A stretch of DNA of 64,000 nucleotides from CAXSDR01 sp964236445 (GCA_964236445.1 CAXSDR010000003.1:3313-67312); one strand, 5' to 3'. Shown: positions 1 through 8,685, numbered from the stretch's first letter. Notes: a model not told the origin generated them from the sequence alone. A program made the numbers and translations.

Positions 1-1051
1 TCACCTCGAACTCGACCTTGCCCAGCAACGAGTCGACGACCGAGCCGAGGTCGCACACGCGCGCGACCGCCGGAGTCTCGCCCGTCAGCGCCGAGCGCCG
101 TAGCGCCGACGCCGCGACCGTCTCTGTCGCGGCGACCGCGAAGCGCGCCGAGACGCCGCTGCGGGCGTCGACGGAGGGCGACTCGCGTACGTGGCGCGTG
201 AACCGTGCGACGACCTCCACGAGGTGCGCGGGCACCTCGGCGACGAGCAGCGCCTCCTGCTTGATCAGGTCGACCTCGTCCTCGAGGCGCAGTGGGTAGT
301 GCGTGCGGACCTCGGCGCCGAACCGGTCCTTGAGGGGCGTGATGATGCGGCCCCGGTTCGTGTAGTCCTCGGGATTGGCACTGGCCACCAGGAGCAGGTC
401 GAGGGGGAGGCGCAGGTTGTAGCCGCGGACCTGGATGTCGCGCTCCTCGAGCACGTTGAGCAGCGCGACCTGGATGCGCTCGGCAAGGTCGGGGAGCTCG
501 TTGATCGCGAAGATGCCGCGGTTGGTGCGCGGCACGAGCCCGAAGTGCACGGTCTCGGGGTCACCCAACGTGCGACCCTCGGCCACCTTCACCGGGTCGA
601 TGTCACCGATGAGATCGCCCACGCTGGTGTCGGGCGTGGCCAGCTTCTCGCCGTAGCGGTCGGAGCGGTGCAGCCACGAGACCGGTGTCTCGTCGCCGTG
701 CTGGGTGACGAGCCGGCGCGACGCGACGGTCACGGGGGCGTAGGGATGCTCGTGGATCTCCGAACCGGTGACCACGGGGGTCCACTCGTCGAGCAGCGTG
801 ACCAGGGTGCGGATCAGGCGCGTCTTGCCCTGCCCCCGCTCGCCCAGCAGAACGATGTCGTGCCCGGCGAGCAGGGCACGCTCCAGCTGGGGGAGCACCG
901 TCTCGTCGAAGCCGACGATGCCGGCGAACCGCTGCTCACCCGAGCGCATCTGCGCCACGAGGTTCTCGCGGATCTCCTGCTTCACGCTGCGGTGCAGGTG
1001 GCCGCTCTCGCGCAGGGCGCCGAGCGTGCCGATGTCAGGCTGTTGGCTCAC
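1..1051 (-). CDS. AAA+ ATPase, BchI/MoxR (magnesium-chelatase-like) family, 3' end outside window
   Basis: The first ~350 residues of an AAA+ ATPase read from a GTG at 1051 and run off the window edge. A Walker A motif (GERGQGKT) lies near residues 70-77. It is followed by a Walker B-like region with the phrase FAINELPDLAERIQ and a sensor region (LLVASANPEDYTNRGRI) typical of BchI/MoxR proteins. Family members act as chaperone-like ATPases, usually with a VWA-domain partner encoded next door; that partner would lie beyond the left edge. The start is supported by a TACGGT hexamer six bases upstream, suggesting a leaderless transcript. The substrate is unknown; true Mg-chelatase activity is not implied. 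Confidence 0.85.
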   Translation of the reverse strand, partial: MSQQPDIGTLGALRESGHLHRSVKQEIRENLVAQMRSGEQRFAGIVGFDETVLPQLERALLAGHDIVLLGERGQGKTRLIRTLVTLLDEWTPVVTGSEIHEHPYAPVTVASRRLVTQHGDETPVSWLHRSDRYGEKLATPDTSVGDLIGDIDPVKVAEGRTLGDPETVHFGLVPRTNRGIFAINELPDLAERIQVALLNVLEERDIQVRGYNLRLPLDLLLVASANPEDYTNRGRIITPLKDRFGAEVRTHYPLRLEDEVDLIKQEALLVAEVPAHLVEVVARFTRHVRESPSVDARSGVSARFAVAATETVAASALRRSALTGETPAVARVCDLGSVVDSLLGKVEFEV

Positions 1052-1057
1052 CTGACG

Positions 1058-1063
1058 ACCGTA
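1058..1063 (-). promoter_or_regulatory. -10 element (TACGGT), leaderless start
   Basis: TACGGT sits exactly six bases before the GTG at 1051, with no Shine-Dalgarno between them. This is the TANNNT spacing of leaderless actinobacterial genes. Confidence 0.5.
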
Positions 1064-1135
1064 CGTCGCAATGCACGCACCGGCCAGGCCAGCGAGGCGA
1101 GTGGCCCCGCGGGCCCGGCCGGGCCTGCGCTGCGC

Positions 1136-3559
1136 TCAGCTGATGGTGTCGCAGCTGCGGGCGTCGTCGTCGTGGGCAGCGCCCGGCATCCACCGGATGT
1201 TGCTGAAGGCCGCCTCGAACGTGCCGTCGGTGTGGATGACCAGCGGAGTGTCCATGTTCGAGAAGTCGACGCGCTCGTCGGCCGCGAAGCACGACAGCGG
1301 GATCTTCACCGTGCTGCGGCCGGCACCCGCGAGATCGGTGAACAGCGAGGTCGCGTCGAGCTGCGTCAGGTTGGGATAGATCGAGCGCGCACCGATGACC
1401 ACACGGGCGCTCGGCGCCTTGGTGACGATCGTGTCGAAGACGAGCGCCGCGTCCGCCGCGAGATAGCCGGTCACGTCGACGCCGCCCGTGGGGTTGCTGA
1501 TCAGGAACTGCCCAGCACCCTCACCCGTCCACGTCACCTTGCGCGCATCGAGCTGCACGTTGATGTCGGAGGTACGCACCGTGATGTTGGGGTGCGTGAC
1601 CACCGCGTTGACGTCGTTGCCGATCGGCGTGCCTGCCCAGCTGGTCGGCGAGGCGATGAACGCCTTGTAAGGGTCGACATCGCGGCGGTCGAAGAACATC
1701 AGCTCCTCGGTGACCGTGTCGCCGGGCGGCGGCGCGGGATGGCAGCGGTCCTCGGCGGACTCGTCGAGCTGCGGAACCGTCACCGTGTCGCCGTTGCGCA
1801 GTCCGTAGCCGAACGCGAAGAGCGGGTCGTAGCCCTCGTCGCCCAGGTTCAGCGGCTTGTCGCAGCCGGTCTTGGGCCACGAGAAGGACAGCGTGCCGAC
1901 GAAGCCCTCGCCGGTCCGGGGGCCGTGCACCAGAAGGTCGGCGATGCCCGCGCCCTCGGTGCCGGGCAGCCAGCCGACCACCAGTGCGTCGGAACGGTTG
2001 AGCTCCTTGTTGATGAAGAGCGGGCGCCCGGTGAGCAGCACGGTGACGACGGGCGTCCCCGCACCGCTGACGCGGTCGAGGACCGCAAGATCCTCGGGAA
2101 AGAGCCGCGCCGCCTCGAGCGAGCGGCGGCCGATGTCGCCGACGCCCTCGGCGTAGGGCGTCTCGCCGATGACCGCGATGACCGCGTCGTAGTCCGACGC
2201 GTCGACGCCGTCAGCATCTTCACTGAAGGTGACGTTGCTCGCGCCGAACGCCTCCTGCAGACCCGCGAGCACCGTGGTGGCGTTGGGGAAGTCGCTGTTG
2301 GCGTTCTCGGTGCCCTGCCAGGTGAGCGTCCAGCCGCCGGTCTGGTTGGCCATGTTGTCGGCGCTCTTGCCGACGACGAGGACCTTGAGGGTGCCCGGCA
2401 GTGGCAGGATGTTCTCGTTGTTCTTGAGCAGCACCAGTGACTCGCGCACCGCACGCCGGCCCAGCTCGCGCCACTCGAGGACAGCGGCGTCGCCTGCGTA
2501 GAGCCGCTCGGAGGGGCGGGGCTGGGTCATGATGCCGGAGCGGATCTTCACGCGCAGGATGCGCGACACGGCGTCGTCGATGCGCGACATCGGGATCTCG
2601 CCCGACTTGACGAGGTCGATCGTCTCGGCGATGAACTCGCGCCAGTCCTGGGGGACCATGATCACGTCGAGGCCCGCGTTGATGGCCTGCGCGCAGTGCG
2701 TGTTGGTGCAGCCGGGAACCTGGCCCTGACCGTTCCAGTCGGAGACGACCAGGCCGTCGAAACCGATCTTCTCCTTGAGGACCTCGGTCAGCACATAGCT
2801 GCTTCCGTGCAGCTTGCCTTCGGCGATGCCGAGCTCCTCGTTGGTCCACGAGTTGAACGACGCCATCACTGTCTGGGCGCCGGCGGCGATCGCGGTGTAG
2901 TAGCCCTGCGCGTGGACGTTGATCATGACGTCCTCGGAGGCGTCGTTGATGCCCTGGTCCGTGCCGTGCAGCGTGCCGCCGTCACCGAGGTAGTGCTTGG
3001 CGGTGGCGATGACGCCCTCGGGGCCGATGCCGTCGGCCGCGTCGCCTTGCAGCCCCATCACGGCTTCGTATCCGTAGGCGTGCACGATGCGCGGGTCCTC
3101 GGAGAACCCTTCGTAGGTGCGGCCCCAGCGGTCGTCCTTCACGACGGCGACCGTCGGGGCGAAGGCCCAGTCCTGACCGCTCGCACGGATCTGCGCGGCG
3201 GTCGCCTTGCCGATCTCGCGGACGAGCGCGGGGTCGGCAGCCGCGCCCAGGCCGATGTTGTGCGGGAAGACCGTGGCGCCGTAGATGTTGTTGTTGCCGT
3301 GCACGGCATCGATGCCCCACATCACCGGGATGGGCGTGTCGACCGGGCTGCGCAGCGAGGCGTCCCAGTAGGCGTCGGCCAGTGACAGCCAGTCCGCCAG
3401 TGAGGCGTACTTGTTGCCCTGGGGCCAGGCCCCGCCACCGTTGAGCACCGAGCCGATGTGGAACTGCGCGACCTCCTCCGGGGTGATGGAGGTGATCTCG
3501 GGCTGCGTCATCTGCCCGACCTTCTCCTCGAGGGTCATCGAGGACAGCAGGGAGCGCAC
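1136..3559 (-). CDS. Glycoside hydrolase family 3 beta-glucosidase/glucan glucohydrolase
   Basis: This 807-residue open part of a GH3 enzyme releases glucose from beta-glucans or cello-oligosaccharides. It opens at MTLEEKVGQM, the usual start of the (beta/alpha)8 domain. The nucleophile Asp is in VVSDWNG (about residue 274 of this frame), and KHYLGDGGT matches the substrate-binding KH motif. The second alpha/beta domain follows, then a C-terminal carbohydrate-binding-like domain of the ExoP type. The GTG at 3559 is only the first start codon left in frame. Homologous-looking sequence (LADWPKVTSRIG, about 3589-3625) continues upstream in the same frame to a TGA at 3758-3760 with no start codon, so the N-terminus is probably frameshifted (see 3560-3864). 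Confidence 0.88.
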   Translation of the reverse strand: MRSLLSSMTLEEKVGQMTQPEITSITPEEVAQFHIGSVLNGGGAWPQGNKYASLADWLSLADAYWDASLRSPVDTPIPVMWGIDAVHGNNNIYGATVFPHNIGLGAAADPALVREIGKATAAQIRASGQDWAFAPTVAVVKDDRWGRTYEGFSEDPRIVHAYGYEAVMGLQGDAADGIGPEGVIATAKHYLGDGGTLHGTDQGINDASEDVMINVHAQGYYTAIAAGAQTVMASFNSWTNEELGIAEGKLHGSSYVLTEVLKEKIGFDGLVVSDWNGQGQVPGCTNTHCAQAINAGLDVIMVPQDWREFIAETIDLVKSGEIPMSRIDDAVSRILRVKIRSGIMTQPRPSERLYAGDAAVLEWRELGRRAVRESLVLLKNNENILPLPGTLKVLVVGKSADNMANQTGGWTLTWQGTENANSDFPNATTVLAGLQEAFGASNVTFSEDADGVDASDYDAVIAVIGETPYAEGVGDIGRRSLEAARLFPEDLAVLDRVSGAGTPVVTVLLTGRPLFINKELNRSDALVVGWLPGTEGAGIADLLVHGPRTGEGFVGTLSFSWPKTGCDKPLNLGDEGYDPLFAFGYGLRNGDTVTVPQLDESAEDRCHPAPPPGDTVTEELMFFDRRDVDPYKAFIASPTSWAGTPIGNDVNAVVTHPNITVRTSDINVQLDARKVTWTGEGAGQFLISNPTGGVDVTGYLAADAALVFDTIVTKAPSARVVIGARSIYPNLTQLDATSLFTDLAGAGRSTVKIPLSCFAADERVDFSNMDTPLVIHTDGTFEAAFSNIRWMPGAAHDDDARSCDTIS

Positions 3560-3864
3560 CTGGCTCTCGATCTCGTCGCTGGTGCCAATGCGACTCGTGA
3601 CCTTCGGCCAGTCGGCGAGGTGCGGGAGGGAAGTCTCGATGCGGGCGTTGCCTTGCGCATCGGTCTCGGGCGCGCTGATTTTGGTCGTGTCTCCTTGGTG
3701 CGGCGACGCCCTGCCTGCGTGTGGGCAGGAGGTGGTCGGGGGAACGGGAACGCCAGGTCATCGACGCCTTCGTCGACTTCCTGGACCTTGGGCAGCTTGG
3801 ACCACGTGCGGCGGGCGACAGCGACCGACGCGAGACTGATGCAGAGCAGAAGCAGCGACGCCAC
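3560..3864 (-). other. Displaced N-terminal segment of the GH3 gene (apparent frameshift)
   Basis: From a GTG at 3864, a different minus frame encodes a signal-peptide-like start (MASLLLLCISLASVAVARR). The mature GH3 N-terminus (ARIETSLPHLADWPKV) is in the frame of the downstream gene. That frame has no start codon between its TGA at 3758-3760 and 3559. One inserted or missing base at roughly 3690-3760 would join signal peptide and enzyme into a normal secreted GH3. Either the gene is broken or the assembly has a one-base error here. Confidence 0.55.
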
Positions 3865-3985
3865 ACGGACTTGACGGCAGCCCCCGAGTGCGTGGCCGAG
3901 GGCTGGTTTCTCAGTCCATCCGGCGCACGCGGCACATCAATCTGTTCGATCTTCCTGGGCCAGCATGGCCCGCGTCAATGCTTGA

Positions 3986-4001
3986 GGGATAGCGCTCTCC
4001 C
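3986..4001. promoter_or_regulatory. Candidate LacI/CebR-type operator
   Basis: GGGATAGCGCTCTCCC is an inverted repeat: arms GGGA and TCCC around a perfect AGCGCT core. It resembles the actinobacterial CebR/CelR cellulose-regulator site (TGGGAGCGCTCCCA) with two extra bases. It lies ~120 bp upstream of the signal-peptide start at 3864, where a repressor for the GH3 gene would be expected. No LacI gene is in the window. Confidence 0.5.
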
Positions 4002-4124
4002 AACCTGATGGCGAAATGTCTCACACCGGCGACCACCGGACAAGGGCACACGCCCGACGAGGGGTGTGCTTCACCCTGTCGCGAAAGTCCGAAACGCCCC
4101 ATTTGCCCGGATCTGCGTACGCCG

Positions 4125-4162
4125 ACGCCCCGCCTCCCGACAGGGGTCGGGGAGCGGGGCGT
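4125..4162 (-). terminator. Stem-loop terminator of the MFS exporter
   Basis: Two GC-rich 17-base arms (4125-4141 and 4146-4162) pair almost completely around a 4-base loop, about 30 bp past the exporter stop codon. There is no U-tract, as is usual for actinobacterial I-type terminators. Confidence 0.6.
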
Positions 4163-4190
4163 GACGTGACAGGCGCCGCGACGGCGCTGG

Positions 4191-5774
4191 TCAGCCGGCC
4201 ATGGCCTCCGCGGCCGCCGCCTTGCGCTCCTCGTCCTGGCTGGAGTCGGCGACGCCTCGCAGCGGCAGCTCGCGGATCATCAGGGCGAGTACGGTGCCGA
4301 CCAGGGCGACCGGCACGCTGACGAGGAACACGACGTGCAGGGCTGCCACGAACGACTCGATGACCTGGCCGTGCAACGGCTCCGGCAGCGCCGCGATCGC
4401 TGCGGGCTTCGCCGTCAGCGACTCTGTCGGGCGACCCGCGAGGCCCGCGGAGCCCACCCGGTCACGGATGTTGGCGGCTAGCCGGTTGGAGAGGACCGAG
4501 CCCAGAATGGCGATGCCGAGCGTGCCTCCCATGGAGCGGAAGAACGTCGAGGTCGACGTGGCGACACCCATGATGCGGAAGTCCACGGCGTTCTGGACGG
4601 CGATGATCAGAACCTGCATGACGAGGCCGAGGCCCGCGCCGACGAGGAACATGTCGAGGCTGACGATCCACGCCGACGAGTCGCTCTTGAGCAGGGAGAG
4701 CAGCAACAGCCCGAGGGCCATCAACGCCGTGCCGACGATGGGGAAGATCTTGTAGCGACCCATCTTGGTGATCGCCCGCCCCGACGCGATCGACGTCATC
4801 AGGATGCCGAGCATCAGGGGGAGCATGCGCAGCCCGGACTCGGTGGGGGAGTAGCCGTTGACGACCTGCAGGTAGATCGGGATGTAGATGATCGACCCGA
4901 ACATGGCGGCACCGACGACGAAGCCGATGGCGCTGGTCAGGGAGACGGTGTGGTTCTTGAAGATCGACAGCGGCAGGATCGGCTCCTCCGCGCGCGTCTC
5001 CTGCCAGAGGAACAGCGCCGTGAGCACGAGGGCGCCGATCAGCAGCGCCAGCGACCGGGCGTCGAACCAGCCGTAGGCCTGGCCGCTCCACGAGAGATAG
5101 AGCAGCAGGGACGACGTCGCCGTGACGAGCAGAAGTGCCCCGACGTAGTCGATCTTGTGCTCGCGTCGCACATGCGGCAGGTGCAGGACCGCCGCGATGA
5201 CGACGAGCGTGATTGCGCCGAGCGGCAGGTTGATGTAGAAGATCCAGCGCCAGCTGAGGTGCTCGGTGAACAGGCCGCCGAGCAGGGGGCCGGCCACGCT
5301 GGACAGGCCCCACACAGCGCCGAACATCCCCTGGTAGCGACCACGCTCGCGAGGCGGGATGACGTCGCCGATGATCACGAAGACCAGTGCCATCAGGCCG
5401 CCTGCGCCCAGACCCTGGACGGCGCGGAAGGCGACGAGCTCGCCGAGGTTCTGCGAGAGACCGGCCAGTGCCGACCCGATGAGGAAGGTCACGACGGCGA
5501 ACTGGAAGACGGGCTTGCGGCCGTAGAGGTCGCTGATCTTCCCGTAGAGCGGGGTCGACGCTGTCGAGGTCAGCAGGTAGGCGGTGGCCACCCATGACAG
5601 GTGCTCGAGGCCTCCGAGGTCTCCGACGATCGTCGGCAGGGCGGTGCTGACGATGGTCTGGTCGAGCGCTGCCAGGAGCATGCCGAGCATGAGCGCGCTC
5701 ATGATCGACAGGATCTGGCGGTGCGTGAAGGCGAGAGGCGCCTCAGGGTTGGCCGTCGGGGTGGTCGAGCTCAT
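4191..5774 (-). CDS. DHA2-family (EmrB/QacA) multidrug MFS transporter
   Basis: A 527-residue proton-driven drug exporter of the 14-helix DHA2 family. Helix 1 ends in the conserved LDQTIVSTALPTI. Next come the loop 2-3 signature GKISDLYGRKPVF and the antiporter motif C-like segment GLSSVAGPLLGG. The tail is hydrophilic (SSQDEERKAAAAEAMAG). The ATG at 5774 was chosen because the MarR gene ends TGA across it (ATGA overlap), so the two are translationally coupled. Co-transcription with a MarR regulator points to efflux induced by a lipophilic drug or plant phenolic; substrate unknown. Confidence 0.9.
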   Translation of the reverse strand: MSSTTPTANPEAPLAFTHRQILSIMSALMLGMLLAALDQTIVSTALPTIVGDLGGLEHLSWVATAYLLTSTASTPLYGKISDLYGRKPVFQFAVVTFLIGSALAGLSQNLGELVAFRAVQGLGAGGLMALVFVIIGDVIPPRERGRYQGMFGAVWGLSSVAGPLLGGLFTEHLSWRWIFYINLPLGAITLVVIAAVLHLPHVRREHKIDYVGALLLVTATSSLLLYLSWSGQAYGWFDARSLALLIGALVLTALFLWQETRAEEPILPLSIFKNHTVSLTSAIGFVVGAAMFGSIIYIPIYLQVVNGYSPTESGLRMLPLMLGILMTSIASGRAITKMGRYKIFPIVGTALMALGLLLLSLLKSDSSAWIVSLDMFLVGAGLGLVMQVLIIAVQNAVDFRIMGVATSTSTFFRSMGGTLGIAILGSVLSNRLAANIRDRVGSAGLAGRPTESLTAKPAAIAALPEPLHGQVIESFVAALHVVFLVSVPVALVGTVLALMIRELPLRGVADSSQDEERKAAAAEAMAG

Positions 5775-6250
5775 GCGGTCTCCTTGATGACGGCGTACGG
5801 GGCGGTTCGCCCGTCGGTCGGGGGAAGGACGTCGGCGAGGTCGTCGGCGAGCCGGTCGAGCAGCAGTGACAAGGTGCGGCGGTCGTTGTCGTCCCACGTG
5901 TGCAGTGCAGCCGCGAAGATCGCTGCCCGCTCGGTTGCCGCCTCGGCGAGAACCACACGGCCCGCGTCGGTGACCTCCACGGTGCGGGCTCGCCCGTCGA
6001 CCGTGTCGCGTTCGCGGCCGACCCACCCGGCACGTTCGAGAGTCTGCAGGTGGCGACTGACAGTCGAGGCGTCCAGCGCCACCGAGGTGGCGAGGTCGCT
6101 GGGCCGGCTCGGCCCCCGGGTGCTGAGCTCCCAGAGGACGCCGAGGGTGGGACCGTCGACCGGACCGGTGCTCGCGACGCGCTTGACCGCGCGCATGATG
6201 CGCACGAGCAGGCCGAAGATGTCGGGCTGGGGTGCATGTGCATGTGTCAC
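5771..6250 (-). CDS. MarR-family transcriptional regulator
   Basis: A 159-residue winged-helix regulator. The recognition region SDLATSVALDASTVSRHLQ (about 53-71) and the wing (VGRERDTVDGRARTVEVT) are clear. It is the first gene of a two-gene unit with the exporter, and most probably represses the unit until a ligand releases it. The GTG start at 6250 follows a purine-rich AGGTAG. A 10-bp palindrome 15 bases upstream may be its own operator. Confidence 0.88.
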   Translation of the reverse strand: MTHAHAPQPDIFGLLVRIMRAVKRVASTGPVDGPTLGVLWELSTRGPSRPSDLATSVALDASTVSRHLQTLERAGWVGRERDTVDGRARTVEVTDAGRVVLAEAATERAAIFAAALHTWDDNDRRTLSLLLDRLADDLADVLPPTDGRTAPYAVIKETA

Positions 6251-6264
6251 CTACCTAGAGTCAC

Positions 6265-6274
6265 ATGCATGCAT
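6265..6274. promoter_or_regulatory. Palindrome ATGCATGCAT, possible MarR operator
   Basis: A perfect 10-bp palindrome immediately upstream of the marR-exporter unit. MarR dimers bind short palindromes overlapping their own promoter. Assignment rests on position only. Confidence 0.3.
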
Positions 6275-6355
6275 GGTGCACGCAACTCGATTACGGATGA
6301 ATTCAGCCCGAGTGGGCCAACGTCAGCTCGCCGCGGTTCACTTCGCCACGGTCAG

Positions 6356-6377
6356 GACGGGTGTCGGGAGACCCGTC
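6356..6377 (-). terminator. Possible terminator hairpin of greA
   Basis: GACGGGT and ACCCGTC form a 7-bp stem with an 8-base loop, ~105 bp beyond the greA stop. No U-tract. The rest of 6251-6482 shows no coding signal. Confidence 0.3.
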
Positions 6378-6482
6378 GCGGTCGGGCTCCAGGACGGTGC
6401 GGTCGGACTCGGCGTGGGCGTCGGGCCGCATGGGGCCTTCCGACGCGAACAAGTTGCGGCCGCAAGCACATCTTGGCCCCCC

Positions 6483-6968
6483 TCAGCCCGCGAAGCGAAC
6501 AGCGTCCTTCACGACCACCGCGATGTCGCGCCCGTTGGGTGCGGTGTAGGACGTCGAATCGCCCACCTTCTTGCCCAGGATCGCCGCCCCCAGCGGTGAG
6601 GTGGGGGAGATGCACTCGAGATCCGGGTCTGCACCTTCGCGCGACCCGACCAGGAAGCGCATCTCGTCGCCGGCCACGTCGGCCGTGACCACCATGCCGA
6701 GCGCGACGATGCCGTCACTGGCCTGCACCTCGCCCACCTGCGCGTTCTGCAGCAGCTGGGTGAGCTGGCGGATGCGGGCCTCCTGCTTGCCCTGCTCGTC
6801 CTTGGCCGCGTGGTAGCCGCCGTTCTCCTTGAGGTCGCCCTCCTCGCGCGCTGCTTCGATGCGCTTGACGAGCTCTGCCCGCGATGGGCCCTTGAGCTGC
6901 TCGAGCTCCGCCTGGAGGCGGTCGTAGGCCTGCTGGGTCAGCCAGGTCGTCGAGGTGCTGGAGGTCAC
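6483..6968 (-). CDS. greA: Transcription elongation factor GreA
   Basis: A 161-residue factor that rescues backtracked RNA polymerase by stimulating transcript cleavage. The N-terminal coiled coil carries the acidic tip (ARE-EGDLKENGGYHAAK, about 46-62). The C-terminal FKBP-like domain has SPLGAAILGKKVGD. The GTG at 6968 is preceded by GTAGGAGT, a good ribosome site. The same neighbours (DUF4307, mca) flank greA in mycobacteria. Confidence 0.95.
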   Translation of the reverse strand: MTSSTSTTWLTQQAYDRLQAELEQLKGPSRAELVKRIEAAREEGDLKENGGYHAAKDEQGKQEARIRQLTQLLQNAQVGEVQASDGIVALGMVVTADVAGDEMRFLVGSREGADPDLECISPTSPLGAAILGKKVGDSTSYTAPNGRDIAVVVKDAVRFAG

Positions 6969-7048
6969 GGGTACTCCTACGGTGGGGCGTGCGGGCGCAG
7001 GACACGTACGGCGCCGACTGAACGCGTGACGGACGACAATACTCGCGC

Positions 7049-7504
7049 TCAGCCTCGGGAGGCGGGGCCGCAGCGCACCAGTTCGGCCGCCGCCGCGCCG
7101 GTGACGGTCCCGATGGCGATCGTCAGGTGTGTCACGTCTGCGCCTGCCGAGGGGACCGGAACCGTGCGCAGGCCGACGGTCTGCTGATGGGCATCGAGGG
7201 CGCGCGCGGTGCAGACCACGGCCGTTCCCGCAGGACGGCGTACGTCCACGTCGACCTCGACGTGACGTTCGTCGAGGACCCGGATCGCGGTCGCGGACCC
7301 CGAGATGGCGCCGCGCCGGGCCTGCGCGAGCGCGGCCCAGGCGAGCCAGGCGAGCGCCGCGACGGCGACCAGGGCCACGATCGCCGCGGCCGCCCGGCGG
7401 CGTCGCGGCGTCGCGGCGCCATAGCGCTCCTGCAGCGTCTGCGTGCTCAACTCGACCCCTGTCTCGCCACCAGTTTCGCGGGCGCGGCCCGCGTCGGACA
7501 CCAT
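7049..7504 (-). CDS. DUF4307 membrane protein
   Basis: A 151-residue protein with a short cytoplasmic head (LQERYGAATPRRRR), one transmembrane helix (about 38-61) and an extracytoplasmic beta-rich domain with two cysteines. It matches actinobacterial DUF4307 (Rv1081c-like), function unknown. It lies between greA and the divergent mca, and this gene order is itself the best supporting evidence. Confidence 0.75.
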   Translation of the reverse strand: MVSDAGRARETGGETGVELSTQTLQERYGAATPRRRRAAAAIVALVAVAALAWLAWAALAQARRGAISGSATAIRVLDERHVEVDVDVRRPAGTAVVCTARALDAHQQTVGLRTVPVPSAGADVTHLTIAIGTVTGAAAAELVRCGPASRG

Positions 7505-7558
7505 TGTGCCGTCGGGTCGCGGCAGGCACCCGAGCGAGACGAGTGGCAGGAGCGACTG

Positions 7559-8443
7559 GTGGCCGAGCAGCTACGACTGCTGGCGGTGCACGCGCACCCC
7601 GATGACGAGTCGAGCAAGGGGGCGGCCTCGATGGCCCGCTATGTGCGGGAGGGCGTCGATGTGCTCGTCGCCACCTGCACGGGCGGTGAGCGCGGCGACA
7701 TCCTGAACCCGAGGCTGGCGCACGACGAGGCGGTCCTTGCCGACCTGCCCAACGTGCGCCGCCGTGAGATGGACCTGGCGCGCGAGATCCTGGGTGTACG
7801 CCAGACCTGGCTGGGCTTCGTCGACTCCGGTCTGCCCGAGGGAGACCCGCTGCCACCACTGCCACAGGGGTGCTTCGCGACGCAGGACGTCGGTCTGGCC
7901 ACGGAGGCGCTCGTCAAGGTGTTCCGCGAGTTCCGGCCGCACGTGGTGACGACGTACGACGAGAACGGCGGCTATCCGCACCCCGACCACATCATGTGCC
8001 ACGTCATCTCGGTAGCCGCGTTCGATGCAGCCGCCGACCCGGCCCGCTATCCCGGCGTGGGCGAGCCGTGGCAGGCGCTGAAGCTCTACTACAACCAGAC
8101 GTTCTCGCGCGTGCGCACCACAGCGCTGCACAAAGCCATGCTGGCCGCCGGGCTCGAGTCGCCCTACGGCGACTGGCTCGAGCGCTGGGGCGACCGGCCC
8201 GAGCGTGCGACGACGACGTTTGTTCCGTGCGGGAACTACTTCGACGTGCGGGACCGCGCGCTGCTTGCCCACGCCACGCAGATCGATCCCGACGGCCCGT
8301 GGTTCGCGTGTCCGCTGCCACTTCAGCGCGAGATCTGGCCGACCGAGGACTTCGAGCTCGCGCGGTCGCTCGTGCCCGTGTCGCTGCCGGAGAGCGACCT
8401 CTTCGCCGGGGTCCGCGAGCTCGTGGAAAACTCCGCCGCATGA
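7559..8443 (+). CDS. mca: Mycothiol S-conjugate amidase
   Basis: This 294-residue zinc amidase cleaves mycothiol S-conjugates, releasing a mercapturic acid for export and glucosaminyl-inositol for recycling: the detoxification arm of mycothiol metabolism. The PIG-L fold zinc motif HAHPDDE is at residues 11-17 and the second metal/active-site motif GGYPHPDH follows. KGAASMARY and the long C-terminus separate it from MshB. The GTG at 7559 is chosen because AGGAG lies 7 bases upstream and the N-terminus then matches family length. The small membrane protein gene overlaps its stop. Confidence 0.93.
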   Translation: MAEQLRLLAVHAHPDDESSKGAASMARYVREGVDVLVATCTGGERGDILNPRLAHDEAVLADLPNVRRREMDLAREILGVRQTWLGFVDSGLPEGDPLPPLPQGCFATQDVGLATEALVKVFREFRPHVVTTYDENGGYPHPDHIMCHVISVAAFDAAADPARYPGVGEPWQALKLYYNQTFSRVRTTALHKAMLAAGLESPYGDWLERWGDRPERATTTFVPCGNYFDVRDRALLAHATQIDPDGPWFACPLPLQREIWPTEDFELARSLVPVSLPESDLFAGVRELVENSAA

Positions 8444-8685
8444 GCGTCACCGGCGTAGCTCAGGCGCTGCCCCAGGCGCTGGGCAGGCTCGCCATCGTGA
8501 AGCCACCCGACGACAAGGTGACGCCCGGTACGTGGGGCTTCGTGATCGTTGCGGCGCTGGCCACGGCGACGTTCTTCCTGTTGCGCTCGTTCGTCAAGCA
8601 GCTCCATCGCGTGGACTTCGTCGAGAAGCCCGTGACGGGCGTCGATCCGTCGGCTGCAGAGGAAGAGCCGCCGCCGAGCGTGTGA
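8440..8685 (+). CDS. Small single-pass membrane protein coupled to mca
   Basis: An 81-residue protein with one hydrophobic helix (about 28-49) between a short N-terminus and an acidic, proline-rich tail (AAEEEPPPSV). The ATG overlaps the mca stop (ATGA), so it is translationally coupled. A small membrane protein follows mca in mycobacteria too (Rv1083-like). Function unknown; a membrane anchor or partner for mycothiol conjugate handling is only a guess. Confidence 0.75.
   Translation: MSVTGVAQALPQALGRLAIVKPPDDKVTPGTWGFVIVAALATATFFLLRSFVKQLHRVDFVEKPVTGVDPSAAEEEPPPSV

Noticed and set aside
191..2440. A 749-codon open frame on the + strand
   Set aside because: It is antisense to the ATPase and GH3 genes; its product is low-complexity Arg/Val/Asp-rich sequence with no domain. 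Typical shadow in GC-rich DNA.
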